A stretch of 5,072 nt of DNA from an uncultured Gallionellaceae bacterium (GTDB taxonomy: Bacteria; Pseudomonadota; Gammaproteobacteria; Burkholderiales; Sulfuricellaceae). This document shows, in pieces, positions 1 through 5,072 of the stretch. Below the pieces are notes generated by a model, which searched no databases, was not told the DNA's origin, and saw only the letters and a program-made list of their open reading frames with translations. Position numbers and translations under genes: made by a program. The stretch covers positions 1-5,072 of the forward strand of contig CALMWM010000251.1 in the NCBI GenBank assembly GCA_937873435.1. Reading direction: 5' to 3'. Every line of letters starts with the position of its first letter. The first letter of the stretch is position 1.

Positions 1-640
1 ACGGGCAGCGCACCTCGGCGAGCGCAGCGCGGGTGTCGTAGCGGTAACGGGCAATCAGGCTTATGGGCAGGTAGGGATATATCTGCCGCGCCCTGTCCGG
101 GATCGAGGTGAAGGCGGCGTAGAGCACCAGGCCGCGCGGGGTGCGGCGTTGTGCCAGTTGGGCGGCGATGGCTCCGCCCAACGATTCGCCGTAGAGGACG
201 ATGTCGTTGGCAGGAAGGTGCCGGGTTTTCGTGAGGTGGCGCCATGCCGCCTCGGCATCGCGGTAAGTGCCGGCTTCGCTCGGCGTGCCGGTGCTGTTGC
301 CGTAGCCGCGGTAATCGAAAATCAGCACGTTGAGCCCGAGGCGGTGGAACATTTCGATGACTTCCACCCGGTGGCCGATGTTGCCGCCGTTACCGTGGAG
401 AAACAGCAGCGTGGCACGCGGCTTGGGTGCCGGCACATACCAGCCGTCCAGGGTCTCGCCGTCGGCGGTGGGAATTTTCAGCGTTTCGAAGGCGAGTCTG
501 ACGGCGGCGGGCGTGGTTTCCACCCGCCGGGACGGCAGGTCGGGGAAATACACATAGCTGGCCTGGAACAGGTAGAGATACGCCGACAGCCCGGCATAAA
601 CCAGCAAGCCGCCGATCAACACACTCGATAGGATCCGCAT
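1..640 (-). CDS. Membrane-anchored alpha/beta hydrolase, YfhR/Bem46-like (C-terminus cut by window edge)
   Basis: The frame is open from an ATG at 638-640 to the left edge, giving 213 codons without a stop. Residues 5-25 are a hydrophobic segment that probably anchors the protein in the inner membrane. An alpha/beta hydrolase core follows: an oxyanion-hole motif HGNGGN at 82-87, a strand-turn FDYRGYGNS at about 108-116, and the nucleophile elbow GESLGG with Ser153 as the predicted catalytic serine. Family members such as E. coli YfhR are about 280-300 residues, so roughly 70-90 residues are missing here, including the catalytic Asp and His. The frame ends in RCP, where this family normally runs into the strand carrying the Asp. 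The family (S33-like, Bem46/ABHD13-type) comprises probable serine esterases or acyl hydrolases of poorly known substrate. The start lies 21 bases after the transporter stop on the same strand, suggesting co-transcription. A specific substrate cannot be read from the sequence. Confidence 0.9.
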   Translation of the reverse strand, partial: MRILSSVLIGGLLVYAGLSAYLYLFQASYVYFPDLPSRRVETTPAAVRLAFETLKIPTADGETLDGWYVPAPKPRATLLFLHGNGGNIGHRVEVIEMFHRLGLNVLIFDYRGYGNSTGTPSEAGTYRDAEAAWRHLTKTRHLPANDIVLYGESLGGAIAAQLAQRRTPRGLVLYAAFTSIPDRARQIYPYLPISLIARYRYDTRAALAEVRCP

Positions 641-649
641 TCGTTGCTT

Positions 650-655
650 CTTTCC
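650..655 (-). promoter_or_regulatory. Candidate ribosome binding site of the hydrolase gene
   Basis: On the minus strand GGAAAG lies 9 bases before the hydrolase ATG, within the 21-base gap after the transporter stop. It is an imperfect Shine-Dalgarno sequence, somewhat distant. It supports the chosen start and fits translation from a shared mRNA. Confidence 0.4.
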
Positions 656-661
656 GTGCGG

Positions 662-2860
662 CTACGATTCGAGCGCGCGCATTTCCGCGTCGGCGTAGCG
701 CAGCCGTCTCGCCAGCGTGCTGGCGAGACCTTCCAGCAACTGGATGGCTGCTCTCTTGTGCCCTTCGGCGATTTTGTCGAAATCCTGGCGCTTGAGCACG
801 TACAAGTCGGTGGCGGTGTAGGCGATGGCATCGGCGGAACGCTGGGCGCCGTCGAGAAAGGCCATTTCCCCGAAGAAACTCCCCTGGCCGAAGGTGCTGA
901 GGTGATGGCTTTGCTGGTCGTCGAGCGGCAGCATGATGCGCACTTCGCCGCGCCGGATCAGGAACAGTTCGTCGCCGGAGTCGCTGCTGGCGAAAATCTT
1001 TTCCCCAGCCTGGCAGGCGTGTTGTTCCATGCAGGCTTCGAGCGCGACCAGGGTTTCTTCCTTGCGTCCCTTGAAGAGGTCGAAATCCGGCAGGTTGAGC
1101 AGTTTCTCGTCGGTGTGTTGCAGCGCGGCTTCCGCCAGGATGCGGTCTTCCACCCATTCGACGGCTTCGTCCAGTTCGTCGAACACCTTGACCGGGCTTT
1201 CCGCGTGCACCAGTCCGACCTGGTCGAAATACTGCTGCATGTCCCTGCCGCTAGGCAGTTTGTGGGGAAGCTGGCTGAATATCAGGAAGCCGTTGCGTTC
1301 CGCCAGCATGTCCGCGACCTGTTCCAGCAGGTGGGCGGCGGTCACGTCCACCGCTTGCACGCGGCGCATGTCGAGGATGATGTAGGTGCGCGTCTTGAGT
1401 TCCGCTTCGAGGGCGCTGTAGAACTGATCCGTGGTACCGAAGAACAGACTGCCCTGGAGCTCGAAAATGACTGTCTGATCGCCGTGCTGGGTGAGGATTT
1501 TCATTTCTTCCGCCAGACGGATTTGCTTGGAAAAGGTCTGGTTGCCATAGGCCTTGCGGCGCACCACGTTGCCGCCGATTTGTTCGCGCACGAACAGCGC
1601 CACGGCCAGCACGATGCCGATGCCGGACGCCGCGATCAGGCTGACCGTCAGCGCGGTGACGATGACCGCGAGGATCACCGCGAAATCCAGGATGGTCGAA
1701 CGCGATTTGAGGAATTGCAAGCTGTGGCGGTCGATCATCCGAACGCCGACGACGATCAGGATGCCGGCGAGGGCGGCCACCGGCACCCAGGCGATCAGCG
1801 CGCCCAGAGCCAGGAAGGCGACCAGCGATAGCGCGCCTTCGATGGCTGCCGAGAACCGGCTGGCGCCGCCGCTGGAGAGATTCACCAGGGTCGCGCCCAT
1901 CTGGCCCGCGCCGGGAATCCCGCCGATGGCGGCGGAAGCGATATTGCCGAGCCCCTGACCGACCAGTACCCGGTTGGAATCGTGGCGCGAGCGCGTCAGC
2001 GCATCCAGCACCACGCAGGTTTTCAGGGTGTCGATGGAGAGCAGCACGGCCAGGGTCAAGGCGGGATAAACCAGGATTTGCAGGTCGCCGACGCCCAGTT
2101 GGCCGAAGGCTTGCCAGCGCCCGGCCAGCGCCGCACCGAAGCCATCTCCCGCCCCGCCCAGGGAACCGACCACCAGCGGGTTGTCCTGCAAGGTCAGCAG
2201 GGCCGGGGCGGTCAGGCCCAGCGCGAAATAGGCGAGCACCCCGGCCAGCAGGCCGAGGATGGCGGCTGGAACGACTCGGGTGATGCGTGCTGCGCCCAGC
2301 ATCACGGCCACCGTCGCCGCGCCGACGACAATGCTTTGCCAGCGCCAGGCATTGCTCGCCGCCAGCGCTTCCCAAAAATGCAAGTCCTTGGGGACGCCGA
2401 GGAATTTCGGCACCTGGCTGGCGATGATGTAAAGGCCGACGCCGCTCAGGTAGCCGCTGACCACCGGGTAGGGCATGTACTTGATCAGGCGCCCCAGGCC
2501 GACCGCGCCGAAAGTGACCTGGAGCAGCCCGGCCAGCAGGCCCAGCAGAACCAGCATCAATAGCAGGGGCTCGAGGTGGACGCCCTGTTGGATGAATTCG
2601 ATGGCGAAGGCCGACAGCACTGCCGCCGCCGGAGCGCAGGGGGCGGTGATCAGGCGGTTGGCGCCGCCAATCGCGGGGGCGACCAGGCCCAGCGCAGTGG
2701 CGCCCAGAATGCCCGCCAACGCGCCGTAGGCTGCATAAGAGCCGCCCAACGGGGCGTATATGGTAACGCCGAAGGCGATGGCGGACGGCAACGCCACCAG
2801 CATCGCCGCCAGGCCGCCCCAGAAATCGCCGGCCAGTTGAGCGGGTAACGCAAATTTCAT
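662..2860 (-). CDS. SulP/SLC26-family anion transporter with STAS and cyclic-nucleotide-binding domains
   Basis: A 732-residue inner-membrane transporter. Residues 1 to about 425 form the SulP transport domain, with many hydrophobic helices (for example 17-35, 43-63, 98-120, 341-374, 390-425). Family landmarks include SIDTLKT at 275-281, DSNRVLVGQGLGN at 294-306 and GGIPGAGQ at 313-320. A cytoplasmic STAS domain spans about 452-570; its DVT (505-507) aligns with the anti-sigma-antagonist phosphorylation loop, Thr507 at the serine position. A CRP-like domain spans about 592-715 with the phosphate-binding-cassette pattern FGEMAFLDGAQRSADA (663-678), keeping the Glu665 and Arg674 expected to contact the ribose and phosphate of cAMP or cGMP. 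No DNA-binding helix-turn-helix follows, so it should act as an allosteric module. The substrate may be sulfate, bicarbonate or a dicarboxylate; TM8 resembles bicarbonate transporters of the BicA type. The start is supported by a good ribosome binding site and by TM1 beginning soon after. The hydrolase gene follows by 21 bases. Confidence 0.95.
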   Translation of the reverse strand: MKFALPAQLAGDFWGGLAAMLVALPSAIAFGVTIYAPLGGSYAAYGALAGILGATALGLVAPAIGGANRLITAPCAPAAAVLSAFAIEFIQQGVHLEPLLLMLVLLGLLAGLLQVTFGAVGLGRLIKYMPYPVVSGYLSGVGLYIIASQVPKFLGVPKDLHFWEALAASNAWRWQSIVVGAATVAVMLGAARITRVVPAAILGLLAGVLAYFALGLTAPALLTLQDNPLVVGSLGGAGDGFGAALAGRWQAFGQLGVGDLQILVYPALTLAVLLSIDTLKTCVVLDALTRSRHDSNRVLVGQGLGNIASAAIGGIPGAGQMGATLVNLSSGGASRFSAAIEGALSLVAFLALGALIAWVPVAALAGILIVVGVRMIDRHSLQFLKSRSTILDFAVILAVIVTALTVSLIAASGIGIVLAVALFVREQIGGNVVRRKAYGNQTFSKQIRLAEEMKILTQHGDQTVIFELQGSLFFGTTDQFYSALEAELKTRTYIILDMRRVQAVDVTAAHLLEQVADMLAERNGFLIFSQLPHKLPSGRDMQQYFDQVGLVHAESPVKVFDELDEAVEWVEDRILAEAALQHTDEKLLNLPDFDLFKGRKEETLVALEACMEQHACQAGEKIFASSDSGDELFLIRRGEVRIMLPLDDQQSHHLSTFGQGSFFGEMAFLDGAQRSADAIAYTATDLYVLKRQDFDKIAEGHKRAAIQLLEGLASTLARRLRYADAEMRALES
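706..729. repeat. Perfect inverted repeat (11-bp arms, 2-nt centre) inside the transporter 3' end
   Basis: The left arm GTCTCGCCAGC (706-716) is exactly complementary to the right arm GCTGGCGAGAC (719-729), separated by two bases. In RNA the innermost pair would open, leaving a 10-bp GC-rich stem with a 4-nt loop. It lies 42 bases before the transporter stop codon and encodes about residues 711-718 (GLASTLAR). No T-run follows on either strand, so it is not a standard intrinsic terminator. It could be an mRNA stability or attenuation element between the transporter and the hydrolase, or chance combined with coding constraint. Confidence 0.6.
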
Positions 2861-2866
2861 GGCAAG

Positions 2867-2872
2867 TCTCCT
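2867..2872 (-). promoter_or_regulatory. Ribosome binding site of the SulP transporter gene
   Basis: On the minus strand AGGAGA lies 6 bases before the ATG at 2858-2860. This is a near-consensus Shine-Dalgarno at good spacing and fixes the start; another minus-strand ATG at 2907-2909 is in a different frame. Confidence 0.8.
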
Positions 2873-2904
2873 GCATTTGTTGCGATTTTTTGACTTCGAA
2901 TTTC

Positions 2905-2933
2905 ATCATAGCCCATTTCCTCCAACGCTGAAC
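2905..2933 (-). promoter_or_regulatory. Candidate sigma-70 promoter for the SulP-hydrolase unit
   Basis: On the minus strand TATGAT (plus positions 2905-2910) matches the -10 consensus at five of six bases. It would start transcription near 2898, giving a leader of about 38 bases that contains the ribosome binding site. The hexamer 17 bases upstream (GTTCAG, plus 2928-2933) is a poor -35, so the promoter may be weak or activator-dependent. This is inference from motif matching only. Confidence 0.35.
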
Positions 2934-2935
2934 GC

Positions 2936-2964
2936 CTGACGCGGCAGGAAGTTCGGGCTAAGAT
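2936..2964 (+). promoter_or_regulatory. Candidate sigma-70 promoter for the acyl-AMP ligase gene
   Basis: CTGACG (2936-2941) and TAAGAT (2959-2964) each match the -35 and -10 consensus at four of six bases and are separated by exactly 17 bases. Transcription would begin near 2971, the A of the ATG, implying a leaderless or nearly leaderless mRNA. The region overlaps or abuts the divergent promoter, so the two directions could interfere. The match is moderate and could be chance. Confidence 0.3.
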
Positions 2965-2970
2965 GGAAGC

Positions 2971-5072
2971 ATGACGGAACCAGCCTCGACTTCAGCACCA
3001 TCTCCCGCCGGACAGGAAGAGCGCCTGCTTGCCATCGTGCGCGGTTTGGCGCGCGAACTGCGGGGCGGCGCCGACGATGTCGGGCGTTTCGGACTGGATC
3101 ACGCGCTGGAACGCGATTTCCGGCTGGACAGCCTGGCGCGCGTGGAACTGCTCGCCCGCATCGAGGCCGAAATGGGTGTGCGGCTGGCCGAGGAGGCCAT
3201 CGCCGGCGCCGAAACGCCGCGCGACCTGCTCAGACAGATGTGCACCAGCGGCGGCGACCTGCCTGCCGCTACGGATGAGCTGCAAGCCAAGGAGCTAACG
3301 TGCAGCGAGCAGCCGCCCGCGGAACTCGCCACCCTCACCGCCATCCTCGACTGGCATGTCGCCCGGCACGGCGATTGGGTGCACATCACCCTGCTGGGCG
3401 AGGGCGGGCGCGGCCAGGATCTCGACTACCGCACCCTGCACCGCGAGGCACAGACGCTCGCCGCCGGCCTGTTGAAGCTCGGCCTGGGCAAGGGCGAGCG
3501 GGTCGCGATCATGCTGCCGACCTGTCGCGAATTCTTTGCGGCCTTTTACGGCGCGCTGTATGCCGGCTGCGTGCCGGTGCCGCTGTATCCGCCGTCGCGT
3601 CCCTCGCAACTCGAAGAGCATATGCGGCGCATCGCCGGCATTCTCGCCAACGCCGAAGCCGCGCTGCTGATCGCCGACAGCCGGACCAAGCCGCTCGGCC
3701 ACCTGCTGCGCGCCCGCTGCCGGGCGCTGCGCAGCGTCGTCACGGCGGCGGAACTGTCGGAGCATGGTCTGGCTGGCGAGTTGCCGGCGCTGAATTCCCA
3801 GGACATCGCCTTCCTGCAATACACCTCCGGCAGCACCGGCAACCCCAAGGGGGTAGTGCTCACTCACGCCAACCTGCTCGCCAACCTGCGTGCGATGGAA
3901 AGCGCCTCGGGGGTCGGCAGCGCCGATGTGTTCGTTTCCTGGCTGCCGCTTTACCACGACATGGGGCTGATCGGCGCCTGCATGGGCAGCCTGCTGATCG
4001 GCTTCCGCTTGGTGCTGCTGTCGCCGTTGGCCTTCCTCGCCCGCCCGGCCAACTGGCTTTGGGCCATCCACCACCATCGCGCCACGGTTTCGGCGGCGCC
4101 CAACTTCGCCTATGCGCTGTGCGCAGCCAAAATAAGCGACAGCCAGATCGATGAGCTCGATCTGAGCAGCTGGCGGATCGCCTATAACGGCGCCGAGCCG
4201 GTCAGCCCGGACACCCTCGAAAGTTTTGCCGCGCGCTTTGCCCCTCACGGTTTCCGCCGCGAGGCCCTGACCCCGGTTTACGGGCTGGCGGAAAACTCGG
4301 TCGGCCTGACTTTTCCCCCGTCCGGACGCGGGCCGCTGATCGACCGGGTGGCGCGCAAATCCCTGGCGGACGAGGGTGTCGCACGACCCGCCGCAGCCGA
4401 CGACCAGCACGCGCTACGAGTCGCGAGTTGCGGCGCTCCGCTGCCGGATCACCAAATCCGCATCGTCGATCCATTCGGCCAGACGCTGCCAGAACGCGGC
4501 GTGGGGCGCGTGCAGTTTCGCGGACCCTCGGCCACATTCGGTTACTATCGCAATCCCGAGGCGAGCGCGCACCTCCATGACGGCGACTGGCTCAACAGCG
4601 GCGATCTCGGCTACCTGGCAGGGGGAGAGCTGTACCTTACCGGGCGCGAGAAAGACATCATCATCCGCAGCGGCCACAACATCTACCCGGCGGAACTCGA
4701 AGAAGCAGTGGGAAATTTGCGCGGCGTGCGCAAGGGTGGGGTGGCGGTGTTTCCCGCCAGCGACCCGCGTTCCGGCACCGAACGCCTGGTGGTGCTGGCC
4801 GAAACCCGCGAGCGCGATACCACCGAGCGCCGCCGCCTGCTCGACGAAATCAACGGCCTCGCCGTCGATCTGGCCGGGATGCCGGCCGACGACATCGTGC
4901 TGGCGCCGCCGCGTAGCGTGCTCAAGACCTCCAGCGGCAAAGTGCGCCGCGCCGCCTGCCGCGAACTCTACGAGAGCGGCGGTTTGAGCGCCGCGCGCCG
5001 CGCGCCCTGGCTGCAACTGCTGCGCTGGGGGCTTTCCAATGTTGGCCCCGGCGCATTGCGCCTGCTGCGCGA
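2971..5072 (+). CDS. Acyl carrier protein-fatty acyl-AMP ligase fusion (C-terminus beyond window)
   Basis: The frame is open from ATG 2971 to the right edge (700 codons). Residues about 13-95 are an acyl carrier domain with the DSL motif at 53-55; Ser54 should carry the phosphopantetheine arm. An adenylate-forming ligase follows from about 118: P-loop YTSGSTGNPKG (284-294), LPLYHDMGLIG (325-335), NGAEP (406-410), YGLAE (437-441), the ribose-binding Asp in SGDLGY (543-548), the hinge-region motif GREKDIIIRSGHNIYP (558-573), and the catalytic Lys657 in SSGK. About 50 residues separate YGLAE from CGAPL (487-491), longer than in typical acyl-CoA ligases and consistent with the insertion that marks fatty acyl-AMP ligases. 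It probably activates a fatty acid as acyl-AMP and transfers it to a carrier protein, perhaps its own. After about residue 671 the frame continues with WLQLLRWGLSNVGPG and onwards, implying another domain; a PlsC-type acyltransferase is a guess. The start follows an in-frame stop at 2959-2961 and gives a complete carrier domain. No well-spaced ribosome binding site is seen. Confidence 0.93.
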   Translation, partial: MTEPASTSAPSPAGQEERLLAIVRGLARELRGGADDVGRFGLDHALERDFRLDSLARVELLARIEAEMGVRLAEEAIAGAETPRDLLRQMCTSGGDLPAATDELQAKELTCSEQPPAELATLTAILDWHVARHGDWVHITLLGEGGRGQDLDYRTLHREAQTLAAGLLKLGLGKGERVAIMLPTCREFFAAFYGALYAGCVPVPLYPPSRPSQLEEHMRRIAGILANAEAALLIADSRTKPLGHLLRARCRALRSVVTAAELSEHGLAGELPALNSQDIAFLQYTSGSTGNPKGVVLTHANLLANLRAMESASGVGSADVFVSWLPLYHDMGLIGACMGSLLIGFRLVLLSPLAFLARPANWLWAIHHHRATVSAAPNFAYALCAAKISDSQIDELDLSSWRIAYNGAEPVSPDTLESFAARFAPHGFRREALTPVYGLAENSVGLTFPPSGRGPLIDRVARKSLADEGVARPAAADDQHALRVASCGAPLPDHQIRIVDPFGQTLPERGVGRVQFRGPSATFGYYRNPEASAHLHDGDWLNSGDLGYLAGGELYLTGREKDIIIRSGHNIYPAELEEAVGNLRGVRKGGVAVFPASDPRSGTERLVVLAETRERDTTERRRLLDEINGLAVDLAGMPADDIVLAPPRSVLKTSSGKVRRAACRELYESGGLSAARRAPWLQLLRWGLSNVGPGALRLLR

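Noticed and set aside
640..664. Possible terminator between the transporter and the hydrolase
   Set aside because: The 21-base gap holds no hairpin followed by a T-run; the nearby perfect hairpin at 706-729 lies within coding sequence and lacks a T-run.
644..1831. Long plus-strand open frame (395 codons) opposite the transporter
   Set aside because: It is antisense to the clearly recognisable STAS and cyclic-nucleotide domains. Its product is compositionally odd, rich in His, Gln, Asp and Arg, with no recognisable motif. GC-rich coding DNA often leaves such open antisense frames.
1251..2909. Minus-strand open frame of 552 codons overlapping the transporter in another frame
   Set aside because: The translation is Arg/Gly/Pro-rich low-complexity sequence without motifs, while the overlapping frame encodes the full SulP family pattern and has the good ribosome binding site.
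3300..4154. Plus-strand open frame of 284 codons inside the ligase gene
   Set aside because: It is out of frame with the P-loop and other ligase motifs, and its translation is Arg/Ala/Pro-rich; a shadow of the real frame.
4144..4164. Inverted repeat with 8-bp arms (CAGATCGA / TCGATCTG) and a 5-nt loop
   Set aside because: It lies inside the ligase coding region at the ordinary peptide QIDELDL. GAT, GAG and CTC codons produce such symmetry easily, and there is no T-run or other context suggesting function.
3295..4410. Minus-strand open frame of 371 codons opposite the ligase gene
   Set aside because: It is antisense to the carrier and adenylation motifs, is rich in Gln, Gly, Ala and Arg, and shows no domain signature.
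4376..4987. Plus-strand open frame of 203 codons, possible frameshift partner of the ligase
   Set aside because: The ligase frame is uninterrupted from 2971 to the edge and all motifs lie in that single frame, so no frameshift is needed.

Overview
This is a GC-rich (roughly 64-65% by eye), densely coding bacterial window. The protein families, gene packing and codon choice fit a proteobacterium, most likely a beta- or gammaproteobacterium. That is inferred from the style of the sequence; there is no rRNA or other marker to settle it. No tRNA, rRNA, CRISPR array, insertion sequence or phage gene was seen.

Layout: two genes read leftwards and one reads rightwards from a shared 110-base intergenic region (2861-2970). 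The leftward pair is (i) an anion transporter of the SulP/SLC26 family (662-2860) with a cytoplasmic STAS domain and an extra C-terminal CRP-like cyclic-nucleotide-binding domain, and (ii) 21 bases downstream, a membrane-anchored alpha/beta hydrolase of the YfhR/Bem46 type (1-640), whose C-terminus lies beyond the left edge. The short gap and absence of a terminator suggest one transcription unit.

The rightward gene (2971 to beyond the right edge, 700 codons visible) encodes a fusion of an N-terminal acyl carrier protein domain and a complete fatty-acyl-AMP-ligase-type adenylating module. The reading frame continues past the adenylation domain into a third, unseen part.

How the genes may work together: the SulP protein should move a small inorganic or organic anion (bicarbonate, sulfate or a dicarboxylate), with the STAS and cyclic-nucleotide domains as probable regulatory inputs. 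The rightward protein should adenylate a fatty acid and could load it onto its own carrier domain for a lipid or secondary-metabolite product. The divergent arrangement alone does not show that the two units share a pathway. Candidate promoters for both directions can be drawn in the intergenic region; the rightward one would give a leaderless or nearly leaderless mRNA.

The main points for a second look are the ACP-first ligase fusion, the SulP-STAS-cyclic-nucleotide architecture with a BicA-like TM8 signature but a different TM3, a perfect 11-bp-arm hairpin inside the transporter's 3' end, and the unusual start region of the ligase gene. I see no strong evidence for a wholly new system in these 5 kb.
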